This document shows, piece after piece, positions 45,274 to 55,322 of a stretch of DNA of 64,000 bases. The DNA is from Planctomycetota bacterium. Lineage in GTDB: Bacteria > Planctomycetota > UBA8108 > JACQVS01. The stretch's first letter is position 1. Every line of letters begins with the position of its first letter. The translations under genes were made by a program, and so were the position numbers. The notes beneath the pieces are model-generated. The model worked only from the letters and a program-made list of their open reading frames with translations, made no database searches and was not told the origin of the DNA. The stretch lies in contig JANQLS010000116.1 of assembly GCA_028280485.1 (NCBI GenBank), positions 1 through 64,000 of the forward strand. Reading direction: 5' to 3'.

Positions 45274-45954
45274 TTAAAAATCAAAATTGAGGCTCTGTTT
45301 CTCTTGTCGAGAAACTCCTTCAATCGACTTTCTCTCTACAGACTGAACTTGGTTTCTACCCTTTTGTTTAGCTCGGATCAGACACTCATCCACCTCGTGA
45401 ATGAAGGCCTCACCTGAGAGATCCATTCCTTCCTCAAAGGTCCCCACCCCAAAACTCGCTGTTAAGGCAATTTTTGTGTCATCGGAGATCAACTCAGACT
45501 TTTCAATTCGCTCCCGCATTCTTTCGGCTACTAACTGCCCCCCCGATAATCGAGTATTCGGCAGAATCAATGTGAATTCTTCACCACCGTAACGGCAGAC
45601 AATATCGATCTTCCTTAAACTCCCCTTGAGTAACTTTGCAATGTGCTTCAGCGCAAGATTTCCAACTTGATGGCCATAGGTATCATTGATGCTCTTGAAA
45701 TGATCGATGTCGATCATCACTAACGTAGTAGGCGAACCAGTTCTTCGAGTACGTTCTATCTCTCGTTCCACAGCCGAAACTAAATATCGGAAGTTATATA
45801 ATCCGGTGAGCGGATCGGTTTGTGAAAGTTGAGATAACCGAGCATGAGCGACCTTCAATAACTGCACCTGATCATATATAGGACAGTCATGAGTCCCCAA
45901 GGGACAAGCTTCATCATGAGCTGCTGATGATTTTGGATTAGATTCTGTGCTCAT
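45274..45954 (-). CDS. Diguanylate cyclase (GGDEF domain)
   Basis: 226 aa. An N-terminal part of about 40 residues contains CPLGTHDC; the GGDEF domain follows with metal-binding Asp82 in MIDIDHFKSIND, the active signature GGEEF at 123-127 and the inhibitory I-site R114-x-x-D117 five residues before it. It should make cyclic di-GMP with product inhibition. There is no membrane segment or receiver, so input may be through partner binding. It starts the two-gene unit with the FlhG/MinD-like ATPase next to the chemotaxis cluster, a typical place for linking motility and surface life. Confidence 0.94.
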   Translation of the reverse strand: MSTESNPKSSAAHDEACPLGTHDCPIYDQVQLLKVAHARLSQLSQTDPLTGLYNFRYLVSAVEREIERTRRTGSPTTLVMIDIDHFKSINDTYGHQVGNLALKHIAKLLKGSLRKIDIVCRYGGEEFTLILPNTRLSGGQLVAERMRERIEKSELISDDTKIALTASFGVGTFEEGMDLSGEAFIHEVDECLIRAKQKGRNQVQSVERKSIEGVSRQEKQSLNFDF

Positions 45955-46228
45955 TTACTAAAAAAAGTCATCCTGAGAGCCAGCATTCAACTACCTAGGG
46001 AAATTATTCTTATACACAATTTCAACTACCTTAGTTTTATATCGATCGGTAGGGGACAAGAACTCAAGAGAAGGGCTTATAGATTAAAAAATCTTAGCTT
46101 TATAGGAAGAATAGTAGGGCTCAGAGAGACAAATCGTAAAAGAGCTGGAGACCCTATCCGGCTTTATAAACAGCTTTCAGTAGGATATTAAGTATCTAAA
46201 ATTTCAGTGGGTAAGAAGAGGCCTCAAC

Positions 46229-48607
46229 TCAATTCTTCAGGCCCTGAATCATATACTTTAAAAGTTGTTCGTTTTCCCCCGCACGAGCGCCATCACCCAA
46301 GATGATGCTTTTATATGTTTCTTTAAGTTGAGAATTTGAAGAGACGGCTAAATCCATCCAACGCTTCTCTTCTTCGAGGTGTCCTTGAAGCCTGTAAATT
46401 AATGCTAATCTTAAATGAGCTTCAGCTCGTTCACCGGAGAGGTCTTCTTCAGGAAGTCGATCGATAGCCGCCAAATAACAACCCGCTGCGGAATCGAGAT
46501 CGGAATCGTGCTTCGCCCCTACGGTGAAACAAATTCCTGAGTTCAGGAAAAGATCAATCAAGTTTGGATCACTTGGATTGAGGGTTTTACCCTTAGCTCG
46601 GATTTTTTGAGAAGATCGTTCGTCAGGAGGGAGAACTTTTCCAAACAGGGCTTGAAGATAATAACGTTGAGCAGAAGTAAATAAGCCACTTGAAGCATGA
46701 AGATAAGCGAGAGCAGATAGACGGGGACGTCCCTCTGGTTCGGCTTCTACTATCTCTTTAATTTTTTTTTGAAGGTTGGTTTCAAATAAGCTGTTTAGCT
46801 CATCGAGTTCCTTCTTAATCCTTTGCTTCAATCCTTCCAAGACCCACTTTTCACTATCGAGTTTTCTCAATGTACGTTCATCGGGTCGAGGGTTCATCGG
46901 TGAAAAACTTTTCCACGCATCTCGAACGGATATGAGCTGGGCAACTTCTGAAAGGATCTCATCTTTTCTCGCCCATCCTTTTGCCCAAACCGATTGAAAG
47001 TTGGCTCCCTTTTGTCCTAATTGAGTGGCTTCGAGGGGAATCCAAATGCGGTCATTCCAGGGAACCACAGTTTCGAGGTCGAAGGGAGTGTCTTTCAAGG
47101 ACTGACTACTTTCGAGCCCTGAATCAAAAAGCAAAAAGACGTGTTGGGGAGTCACCGCGATGAGAGTTTCAATTCCCACTCGCTCAAGGGTGGAAGCAAC
47201 GAGGACGGTAAGGTCATCGCAGTCCCCCGTCCGACTCACCAAGGTCTCCCAGGGGAAACTGACTCGATCGATGGCCCCTTCATCCACTTTACGTGAAATA
47301 GGGCTCTGAGCATCCGGCAGGTAGCTTAAATTGAGATCGCTTAAGGACGTGACCAAGCATACAGCACGCTTAAAAGATTCAGGAGGAAAGCCGGCGCCTT
47401 TTACATCGGAACAATGTCTCCAGACACTACTCACGAACTCTTTAAGCGCGAGGTCTTGCGAGTCGACAAAGGCAGCAATCTGCTTGGGCTCCCTCCAGTT
47501 GAAGACATTACGGTCATGGATAAAAATCGCTTTTTCCTGTGCCGTGAGTTCTTTTCCGCTCTTATAAAGACTGACTTTTCCAGTCACTTCTCGGGTGACT
47601 GAAGAAAGGACCTCATTAGAAAGCTTTGGAAAGAGCTCGACGGTGAGTTCTTGATTGGGCTCCATTTGAGGTAGAGCGTGAATATAGGGCTCAACGAGTA
47701 AGGGAGCTTGATTCTCACTGACACTGCTAAATTGGAATCGAACCTCTAATCCTTCAATCGCTTCAGAGCTGGTATTTTTTAAGCGTACTTTCCCGATAGG
47801 ATTATCGCGGTAGGAAAGGAACAAGCTTCCATAAATAGGTTCTAATTCAGGTGTAATTTCAACCGCTAATGGGCCGCTCGTCGAAGTCTGAGAGTTTGCG
47901 TTGTTTGAATCTTCGCCCGTAAAAAAGAGAGCAATCACCAAGCCGAAAACCAATAACAAACTTGCCGCGGAGCTGAAGACCACCCAGCGATTTCGATCCG
48001 TAATACGAACGAGGTGATTATCTAAGGCTTGATGAACGCCTGACATGCTCAGGGCATCACGTTTCGACTGAGAGGAAGGAAGTAATTCTTTAACTGCCGC
48101 TTCCACGGACCGTGTTCTTAAAAACGTGCTTCGAGTGGTTTCGAATAAACTCGGAAGCTCCGGTTCACTCAATGTAAATTGAGCTTCCGGTCCCGTCAGG
48201 GCAAAGCTGATGACATCCCCTTCACGAAGGACGGCTTTTTCAACTCGTTCACCGTTGAGGTAGGTCCCATTTTTTGATCCGAGATCTTTTATCCACCAGA
48301 TATTTTCGGTAATTGAATGAATGATCGTGGCGTGGAAGGAAGAGACGATCATCCCGGCGTCGATGACAACGTCGTTCTTCTTGTTCCTTCCAATATTGAC
48401 TCGTCTCTCGGCAACGGTTTCGGAATCTGAAGTTTGAGGCGGATTCAGGATGATGGTTTGACCGCGGAAAGGACCATTTCTGAACACCAATTTACCTAGA
48501 TGAGCTTGGGAGAGATCAGATTGCTGATCGCTCTCGCTCAACGTATCTCCAGCCTTAAAAAAGACCGATTTGGTGGATTCAGATTTATTCGCGTCCTTAG
48601 CTGACAT
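46229..48607 (-). CDS. FHA - membrane - transglutaminase-like - TPR protein
   Basis: 792 aa. FHA domain at about 38-140 with GR (73-74), SSFH (89-92) and NGT (113-115), the phosphothreonine-binding residues. A membrane helix follows at about 206-229 (LLLVFGLVIALFF). An extracytoplasmic transglutaminase-like domain has Cys in SRTGDCDDLTVL (about 461), His in VTPQHVFLL (about 487) and WIPLEAT for the third residue. TPR-like repeats cover about 620-780. The FHA part would be cytosolic, suggesting transmembrane coupling of Ser/Thr phosphorylation to an outside enzyme. No kinase gene is adjacent. GAGGATCG precedes the ATG. Function unknown. Confidence 0.88.
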   Translation of the reverse strand: MSAKDANKSESTKSVFFKAGDTLSESDQQSDLSQAHLGKLVFRNGPFRGQTIILNPPQTSDSETVAERRVNIGRNKKNDVVIDAGMIVSSFHATIIHSITENIWWIKDLGSKNGTYLNGERVEKAVLREGDVISFALTGPEAQFTLSEPELPSLFETTRSTFLRTRSVEAAVKELLPSSQSKRDALSMSGVHQALDNHLVRITDRNRWVVFSSAASLLLVFGLVIALFFTGEDSNNANSQTSTSGPLAVEITPELEPIYGSLFLSYRDNPIGKVRLKNTSSEAIEGLEVRFQFSSVSENQAPLLVEPYIHALPQMEPNQELTVELFPKLSNEVLSSVTREVTGKVSLYKSGKELTAQEKAIFIHDRNVFNWREPKQIAAFVDSQDLALKEFVSSVWRHCSDVKGAGFPPESFKRAVCLVTSLSDLNLSYLPDAQSPISRKVDEGAIDRVSFPWETLVSRTGDCDDLTVLVASTLERVGIETLIAVTPQHVFLLFDSGLESSQSLKDTPFDLETVVPWNDRIWIPLEATQLGQKGANFQSVWAKGWARKDEILSEVAQLISVRDAWKSFSPMNPRPDERTLRKLDSEKWVLEGLKQRIKKELDELNSLFETNLQKKIKEIVEAEPEGRPRLSALAYLHASSGLFTSAQRYYLQALFGKVLPPDERSSQKIRAKGKTLNPSDPNLIDLFLNSGICFTVGAKHDSDLDSAAGCYLAAIDRLPEEDLSGERAEAHLRLALIYRLQGHLEEEKRWMDLAVSSNSQLKETYKSIILGDGARAGENEQLLKYMIQGLKN

Positions 48608-49386
48608 CGATCCTCAATCTACTGGAGGGGATATTGCTAAACTCAGCCATATTTAAATGGCCGGCATCTCGCTTGTTTTTCTAGCCCCTTGAGAGAGGCC
48701 CCCGATATAAGGATGTGAGGGACCCGTCACAAAATGATTCAACACTGTTGTATATCCAGACACCTAAACGGAACTCACTGCCAATATGGACCCACAAAAT
48801 TCCGTTTTTTAACTTTTTGTCGGTATCTGTTTTTTACTTTCTCATTCTCTCTCTACTTCTCAGTCAAAGCCCTGGATGACCAAAACCTGAAATAAGCCAG
48901 GGAAATTGGTGCTACCAATGACTTTATGACCTAGAACATTATGACCTATTCACATTTTGTGGCAAGTCAGCTGTGGGATATTCCTACGATTCATTATTAA
49001 AAAATAAGGACTTGTGAAATCTTAGTCGATGGTCATTTGGTGGGATCTTGCCCTCAAATGTTCTAAACTGCCCCCAATTAGTTACTTGGTTCAATTCGAG
49101 CCCAGGAGGTTTCCGGAACTTTCCATGGGATCTTCGCCGGCATTTAAAATAATTTAAATTTGTGAACAAATTAATCGGATTGCCGTCAGGAACTCTAAGG
49201 GTTGTTTAAATAAATTATCGGCTCATGCAGAAGGGGAGCCCACGACCGTCATGAGTTCATCCGCCCTTCAAAATAGATGGCACAAAATTTTCTATAGCTT
49301 AAAAGTCAAAGAGCCGCTGCGCGTCGTCGTCATGCTCACGTCATGCGTGAATCTAAGAACGAATGGAACAGGGTTAGATCTTAGAG
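48608..49386. other. Long intergenic region between divergent genes
   Basis: 779 bp between the FHA gene (leftward) and the 1456-aa gene (rightward). It should contain both promoters. No RNA gene, riboswitch or convincing short gene was recognised; a minus-strand frame near 48984-49169 has no ribosome-binding site. A weak sigma-54-like TGGCAC box occurs at 49278. Confidence 0.5.
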
Positions 49387-52300
49387 ATGCAATCTAAAAA
49401 CTCATCATCCAGTTCGCGGTTATTGCTCTCCATCATTTTGATCTTGATGGCTGGGTTCGTAGTCCTTGGCATCTCTTTCTACAATTGGTCGTTGAAGCCC
49501 GAAGATTCTTCAGCGCTGAAACCCTGGAAAGTCGTGTCCGGTACTCTTGAGCGCCTAACTTCATCGGATGGTCTCTACGCGATTTCAAATCAAGAAAGCC
49601 TCATTGTCGAACACGAGGGAACACGTCTCGAATTTAAGGAGGGCTCAAAAGTCAGGTGGGATCCCAACCAAGTTTCTATTCTACCCGAAGTCCTTGAAGG
49701 TAAGGTTCAAGTATCAACGGACTCACCCTTTCATTTAGGTGGAACGGACTCTTCTAAAGATAAATTAGAGCCGGATGGTTCAGTGGGCTTTACCATCACT
49801 CCCAAGTTGATTCAACTCGCTGACGGCACTCTTCTTTGGGGCGATCTCGTTCTGCAAACGGGTGAGTCATTCAAATTGGGGAACCTACCCAACGCCCCCA
49901 AGCCCATTCCCAGCCTTCCCCGTGGTCGAAAGAAAACAACCCCAGAAGTTTCGGCCGAAGTTCAACTTCAGCAGAGCGGTCAACTCATCGATGCTCACGA
50001 TGGGAGTGTCGTTTCGAATGCCTCAATTCTCGTCACTTGGACTCATTCTCTCGAAGGCTATCCCCCTCTCCATCGCGAAACTGGGCAAACCGAAATTCAG
50101 TCTGATGGAAATGGTTTTTTTAAAGTTCCCGCTCGATTCAATGAAGATCCTCGCGTCCATCTTCACCTTCAAATTGAAGCGGATGGATTCATCCCTCAAA
50201 TTGTTCACCTCCAACCCGAAAGAGATTTAGAGAGAAATTGGCCATTTCAAATGGTGGAGCTGCGCCGCGGGCTCACCACCGTCATCGAATTCATTTCAGT
50301 GAATGAAAACATCGATGTCTACGAAGACCGACTTCCCGTCAGAATCCAAGGAAGCGAACAAGATCTTTTCGTAGGAGAAGATCTCTGGAAACACGGAATC
50401 GCCTTTAATCCCGAAAGCAATAAACTCTTTTATACCAACTTAAAAGGAGAGCTAACCGTCGAAAGACGAAACCTTAATATCAAGATGAAGCATCCCGATT
50501 ATTTCTTTTGGGATGATTTCATTAAGGAATTTATAAGCTCTGCCTCCCTCACCTCCAAAACATTGAACTCACCATTCCGCGCGATTCAGGAAGCCTCGAA
50601 GGTGAAAATGAAACGAGGAATTCCCGTTGAAGTTAAACTGGAAGATCTCGACGGTATTCAACTCGGTAACTTTTTATTCTCTTCCACGATTGCTGGTTTC
50701 TTTACTCGAAACCTGAATCTTCTCAGCGACGCTTCCGGGGTATTGAGATTCAGTCGAGTCCCCGTGGAAAAAAATGAAGAGAACAAAGGGGGTAAAGAGA
50801 TGCTGCTGGATCTCGTTTCTCACAACCCTCTTCTTTGGAAAGTATCTAAAAACGCCAAAATCGTTCCGGCCTCAAACACGATCCTTCGATTCCCCAAACC
50901 GATCGGAGGAGAGACTCTTCTAAAGCTCTTAGAGCTTCCCCCAGACAAGAATCCCCAAAATGCTACCCTTGCTGAGCTCCCGCCCCGACTTCACTTACGT
51001 GACGATCTAACTCTGGTGCATCGTTCAGTCGATGGAAATTACCTCTATCAAGGGGTCTACCCCGAACGGGGTTCAAGAATTGATTTACGCGTTCCTGGTT
51101 ATTTGCCCTTCGAACTCATGATCCCCCATGAGTTGCCCCCCGTCGATAAACGGTTTGAATTGAAACCCGCACTCTTAGATCGAGGTGAAAGCGTCACCGT
51201 GCAATTGATCGGAGAATCTTCAGATGTACAGAAGGCCCGATTTTATCTCAGCCCTGAAGATTTAAGAGAAGCGGATCAAGTGGCTCATTTTGTGGACTCC
51301 CCTACTCAAACTCTCCACGGTTTGAGAAAAGGAGAAAAGTATCATTATGCCATTGAAGGTCAGCGCCTCATTCCTTTAGAAGGAGAGTTGTTCCTGAGCC
51401 AAGAAGTACTTGAGAAGGGCCTCCAAGTCAAAATTTATCCGACTCAAGCTCGAGAGATCTTTTTAGAAGGAACGATTGTAGGCTTAAAGAAAGAAGAAAT
51501 TCCTCATCACCGAGTTGTCGAAAGGTATTACTTAAGAGACAAAAAGAAACCGGTAACTTTTGCTTCTTATCCACTCGAACCCGATGGCGCTTTTGGTAGT
51601 CGAAGATGGCTGGAAGATGCCATTCGAAGCGAAGTATTTATCGTAGGCGATGAAGATAATGGAACCCATCTCACTCTTTCCCCAGATCCCGAGACTGGAG
51701 ATTTCATCGTAGGAAAAAAAGTCATCGGCAAACTCCCCACCGTACTGGTAAATTTCATGGTCGACGGAGTCGGAAAGGTACGTATACCCTCCGAATATAA
51801 AATCTATTCTGAAGATAATTGGGGCCACGAGATCACTCGTATCCAGAGGAAAGGTATCAGCCAACTCCTCATTCAGAATCTTCTTCCCGGTCGTTACACC
51901 TTCCACTGGAATTCCATTAATTCAGAGTCCTCTCAACCCGACACAGGGGAATTCCAACACACCGCTCATTTTGAAATTACCGAAAATCAGCTCTACGAAC
52001 TTCAGTTCACTCGACCAGCGAACCCAACTGAAGAAGTCCTTTTGACTTTTAAAGATTCCGAGGGGAACCCACTCGAAGAAGAGCTCATTCAAAAGATTCA
52101 ACATCGAAATATATCGATGGAGCAAAATACCAAAAGGGTTCACGCCAAAATCTCAAAACCCTTGAGCCCTTCGCTCTTTTTAGTGCCGTTTACCCTAGGA
52201 AGAGATAATAACTATAACCTTCATTCCAATTCTCTTCCTGAGATGCTCCTCGAAGTTCCCCGAGGAATCGCTTTACCCAGCTCGATCACTCTCCCGAGAT

Positions 52301-53757
52301 CTTGTATCGTCGTTGCGAATGTCTTAGACATCACGGGCGAGCGATTCACTGGTTCCATCAAAATTACGACCACACAAATCATCGAGGATGAATCAAAACC
52401 ATCAAAGAAAGACAAAGGAACTCCCGACAGGCGTAAGATTCAACTGAGTGCATTACCCGTTTCAGTGGATGTCATCGATGGTAACCTTAGCCAAAATGGC
52501 TTAATTTCGGGGTTCAATCACCTTCAATTCGAAGACAACAATTCCGAAGCGAAGTTCGATCTAGATTTTAAATTGATTCCTCAAAGAAAAAACAATGTGG
52601 GATTGATCCGACTTAAAGAACAAAGAATCTTACGAGGAAAAGTTGTCGATTTTGAAGGCCATCCCGTGCCTGGCGCAAGGGTGAGTGTGGTTCTACCCAA
52701 AGATGCCCATCGTTATCCTTATAGAGAACTCTCGGCCCTAGATCTCAAACACGCCGTCGTTGCGGATGGTTCAGGGAAGTTTAAAATAGACGTCCTACCC
52801 TTGATGTCCTACGAAGACCTTTGGTTAATCGGAGAAAAATCAGGACACCTTTATGGCTTCAATGGCCCTCTGTCCCTTTCGGATACCCTCAACAATAACG
52901 AGGAACACGAAATTCAACTCGGTGAACCGACAGAGCTTTTTATCGATGTGGGTTACCGTCAAAATTCAAATTCCTCCGACGACTTTCAGTTTGAACTTTT
53001 CTACAAAGAATTCGAAAACACTCAAGAGGAACTGAAACTCGGAAGCCTCGCACCTCAACCCTTCGGACAAGGTTCAGAATTTGAGAATATTCGACCGGGT
53101 ATTTACGGCGTGCGTTGGAGCCTTCAAGATCCCCTTCCGGGCTACACTCCTCACGAAGCCCAGGTGGTTTTAGCTGAAGGATCTCGGGCCAATCTCAATC
53201 TTAGATTAGACCTCAAGCTCATCTCCGGAGTTGCCACCTATAACAACCAAAGATTAGCAAAAGGTTGGGTGATTCTTTCCAGTGACCCCAATGATCCCGA
53301 TGCCAGTCAAGTGGGCAGAGTGATCAATGGTAGATTCACAATCCCCGCTCCAACTCGGACTCGAAGAGCCTACATTTCATTGGTTAAAGAACACCCCAAC
53401 GCTCGCCTTCCTCGTCATGTGATCGGTGAATCAGCCTTTAAACCCATCAAAGATTGGAGAGGGGTTTTAAGCTCGGGTGAAGTTTATGCACGGGCTGAAG
53501 GTCACAATTTAAAAATTAACTTAGGAAAGCAATACACAGATCCCGATTCAGAAACAGAAATCGAACTCAAACATTACTACTGGGATTCTCGCGGTAATTT
53601 AAAAACCGAATACCAGTACATTCCGATCGAAGGCACTCCCTTCGAACTCCGTGACATCAAACCTGGCCATTTTAAATTCACCATTCGCAAAAAAGGTGGC
53701 GCCACCCGAACAGGTCAAATCGATCTTGAAGAAGACATGGAGATGGACGTTTTTTAA
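49387..53757 (+). CDS. Membrane-anchored protein with carboxypeptidase-regulatory-like folds (1456 aa)
   Basis: Function not recognised. A single N-terminal hydrophobic segment (about 11-34) anchors or exports it. Residues about 45-135 resemble a FecR-like region (VVSGTLERL...GSKVRW...VLEGKVQV). Carboxypeptidase-regulatory-like beta-sandwich repeats follow, best seen near 195-260 (SGQLIDAHDGSVVSNASILV) and about 1080-1140 (LRGKVVDFEGHPVPGARVSV), plus other beta-rich stretches. There is no catalytic signature and no C-terminal membrane helix. Such proteins often form surface adhesins or scaffolds; that is inference. The ATG has no strong ribosome-binding site. It stands alone, with repeats after its stop. 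Confidence 0.82.
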   Translation: MQSKNSSSSSRLLLSIILILMAGFVVLGISFYNWSLKPEDSSALKPWKVVSGTLERLTSSDGLYAISNQESLIVEHEGTRLEFKEGSKVRWDPNQVSILPEVLEGKVQVSTDSPFHLGGTDSSKDKLEPDGSVGFTITPKLIQLADGTLLWGDLVLQTGESFKLGNLPNAPKPIPSLPRGRKKTTPEVSAEVQLQQSGQLIDAHDGSVVSNASILVTWTHSLEGYPPLHRETGQTEIQSDGNGFFKVPARFNEDPRVHLHLQIEADGFIPQIVHLQPERDLERNWPFQMVELRRGLTTVIEFISVNENIDVYEDRLPVRIQGSEQDLFVGEDLWKHGIAFNPESNKLFYTNLKGELTVERRNLNIKMKHPDYFFWDDFIKEFISSASLTSKTLNSPFRAIQEASKVKMKRGIPVEVKLEDLDGIQLGNFLFSSTIAGFFTRNLNLLSDASGVLRFSRVPVEKNEENKGGKEMLLDLVSHNPLLWKVSKNAKIVPASNTILRFPKPIGGETLLKLLELPPDKNPQNATLAELPPRLHLRDDLTLVHRSVDGNYLYQGVYPERGSRIDLRVPGYLPFELMIPHELPPVDKRFELKPALLDRGESVTVQLIGESSDVQKARFYLSPEDLREADQVAHFVDSPTQTLHGLRKGEKYHYAIEGQRLIPLEGELFLSQEVLEKGLQVKIYPTQAREIFLEGTIVGLKKEEIPHHRVVERYYLRDKKKPVTFASYPLEPDGAFGSRRWLEDAIRSEVFIVGDEDNGTHLTLSPDPETGDFIVGKKVIGKLPTVLVNFMVDGVGKVRIPSEYKIYSEDNWGHEITRIQRKGISQLLIQNLLPGRYTFHWNSINSESSQPDTGEFQHTAHFEITENQLYELQFTRPANPTEEVLLTFKDSEGNPLEEELIQKIQHRNISMEQNTKRVHAKISKPLSPSLFLVPFTLGRDNNYNLHSNSLPEMLLEVPRGIALPSSITLPRSCIVVANVLDITGERFTGSIKITTTQIIEDESKPSKKDKGTPDRRKIQLSALPVSVDVIDGNLSQNGLISGFNHLQFEDNNSEAKFDLDFKLIPQRKNNVGLIRLKEQRILRGKVVDFEGHPVPGARVSVVLPKDAHRYPYRELSALDLKHAVVADGSGKFKIDVLPLMSYEDLWLIGEKSGHLYGFNGPLSLSDTLNNNEEHEIQLGEPTELFIDVGYRQNSNSSDDFQFELFYKEFENTQEELKLGSLAPQPFGQGSEFENIRPGIYGVRWSLQDPLPGYTPHEAQVVLAEGSRANLNLRLDLKLISGVATYNNQRLAKGWVILSSDPNDPDASQVGRVINGRFTIPAPTRTRRAYISLVKEHPNARLPRHVIGESAFKPIKDWRGVLSSGEVYARAEGHNLKINLGKQYTDPDSETEIELKHYYWDSRGNLKTEYQYIPIEGTPFELRDIKPGHFKFTIRKKGGATRTGQIDLEEDMEMDVF

Positions 53758-53890
53758 GGTAGTAGGCACTCGCTGTGTGCCGTCCAAAATAAAAGCACAA
53801 CTTAAATTCAACTACATTTCACAAACCTAAGAACCCCTCAATCCCAATCCTCTCCATCGTTCATTATCAAATCCAAATAAACATCATTAA

Positions 53891-54024
53891 AGTAGTCGGC
53901 TCAGCCCCTGAGCCGGTCATTAACATTTGATTCGATTTTAATATTTAAGATATACTTGAGGTACCTCTTGGAAACCTAAATCATTATCGCATTCCGTCCC
54001 GGCTCACAGGGTGAGCCGACTACT
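53891..54024. repeat. Multi-hairpin inverted repeat upstream of the second phosphoesterase
   Basis: Outer arms AGTAGTCGGCTCA (53891-53903) and TGAGCCGACTACT (54012-54024) pair perfectly. Inner hairpins GGCTCAG/CTGAGCC and CGGCTCAC/GTGAGCCG occupy the ends. A related GGACTAC unit follows immediately (near 54033) and again near 55318. The element abuts the start of the next gene, so it may be in its leader or terminate the previous one. Confidence 0.75.
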
Positions 54025-54051
54025 TTGGCGTACGGACTACAGGAACTCACC

Positions 54052-55080
54052 GTGATTAAAAATTCAAAACCAGTTTTATTCCTCTCATTCGCTGTTTGCT
54101 TCATAGCAACATTAGCGCTACCCGCCGAAGAAACAACCCTCAAACGAAAATGGGTTTCAACCCCCCCACCAAAAATTGAAAAGGGAACGGCGACGATCGC
54201 GGTCTTACCTGACACCGAGTATTACGCTTGGAAGTACCCTGAGTTATTCTACGCTCAGACCGGCTGGATCGCTGAAGAAGCCCTACGACGAAACATCGTC
54301 TATACGGTACATTTGGGAGATATCACCCAGCACAACAACCACGAACAATGGACGGTGGCTCGAAAAAGCTTCGCGATGCTCGACGGTAAAGTTCCTTACG
54401 CATTAGTTCCAGGTAATGATGACTATGACAACCTAGAGAATGACGATTGGGAAAAACTGCGGCAAAGCAGCAACATCCATCGTTACTTCAATCCTAAGGT
54501 TATTTCGAAATGGAAAACATTTGGGGGCTTTTACCAAAAAGATCGGCTGGAAAACACTTACCATCTCTTTCGCATGCACGATCGCGACTGGATGATTCTC
54601 TGTTTAGAAATGGGTCCCCGAGACAAGATCATTCACTGGGCAAACAAGATCCTCAAAGAGAAAAAGAATCACCGCACCATTGTAGTTACCCACGCTTATT
54701 TATTTCGAAACAACAAACGTTACGACCATCGAAATGGAAAAGAACGAGCCAGTCCTCATCCCTGGGGAAATGACGGTGAAGAACTTTGGCAAAAGTTGAT
54801 CAAGAAACACGCCAACATAATGATCGTCATGAGCGGCCATGTCGCAACGGGTGGAATAGGATACCGAAAAGATCTAGGTGATCACGGGAATGTCGTACAC
54901 CAAATGATGTGTGACTACCAAAAGAAAAAGATGGGTGGGTTAGCGTATATGCGACTGTTAGAGTTTTTGCCAGACGGCAAGACTGTTCAGGTGAGAACGT
55001 ATTCACCCTATCGAAAGAAGTTACAGATTTCTCACTTGGAGGATTTTAAGTTTGTTCTTAAGGAGGGAAAAGGGAAGTAA
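54052..55080 (+). CDS. Secreted calcineurin-like metallophosphoesterase
   Basis: About 342 aa from GTG 54052. A signal peptide (VLFLSFAVCFIATLALPA) leads into a metallophosphoesterase domain: LPDTEYYAW, HLGDITQHN, VPGNDDYD, VVTHAYLF and MSGHVATGG. The usual GNHD metal motif reads GNDD, so one metal ligand is altered compared with the classic family. The frame opens at TTG 54025, but that codon lies at the edge of an inverted repeat, and GTG with AGGA upstream gives a normal signal peptide. Substrate unknown. It is unrelated in arrangement to the dockerin-bearing phosphoesterase at the start of the window. Confidence 0.85.
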   Translation: MIKNSKPVLFLSFAVCFIATLALPAEETTLKRKWVSTPPPKIEKGTATIAVLPDTEYYAWKYPELFYAQTGWIAEEALRRNIVYTVHLGDITQHNNHEQWTVARKSFAMLDGKVPYALVPGNDDYDNLENDDWEKLRQSSNIHRYFNPKVISKWKTFGGFYQKDRLENTYHLFRMHDRDWMILCLEMGPRDKIIHWANKILKEKKNHRTIVVTHAYLFRNNKRYDHRNGKERASPHPWGNDGEELWQKLIKKHANIMIVMSGHVATGGIGYRKDLGDHGNVVHQMMCDYQKKKMGGLAYMRLLEFLPDGKTVQVRTYSPYRKKLQISHLEDFKFVLKEGKGK

Positions 55081-55147
55081 TTTTGATAAAGAAAGTAATA
55101 GTGCAATCCCAATGTTCATAACAAAGATTTAAACACGCATATTAATA

Positions 55148-55278
55148 AGCCCGGAGCGTAAGCGACGGGACAATGCTAAAGTATTTCGTAGGTGGGAATT
55201 AATTGCCTGAGTTATCCCTTAGAGCGTATCGCTGAAGATTCCTCGCGATGACATATCCCGTCGCTTACGCTCCGGGCT
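55148..55278. repeat. Perfect 23-bp inverted repeat between convergent genes
   Basis: Arms 55148-55170 and 55256-55278 are exact reverse complements and share their sequence with the pair at 35561-35638, although the enclosed 85 bases differ. It lies between the convergent phosphoesterase and STAS genes, as the earlier copy lies between two convergent genes. Confidence 0.85.
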
Positions 55279-55322
55279 TACTAATGTATTTCGAAAAAGC
55301 TCACAGCCGCCAAGTGTGCGGA

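Noticed and set aside
48984..49169. Short minus-strand reading frame in the gap before the 1456-aa gene
   Set aside because: No ribosome-binding site and no recognisable family or hydrophobic pattern.
49278..49293. Sigma-54-like promoter (TGGCAC then TTTCT)
   Set aside because: The -12 element deviates from TTGC and a single weak match in AT-rich DNA is expected by chance.
54025..54051. TTG start of the second phosphoesterase at 54025
   Set aside because: The codon adjoins an inverted repeat; GTG 54052 has AGGA upstream and leads directly into the signal peptide.
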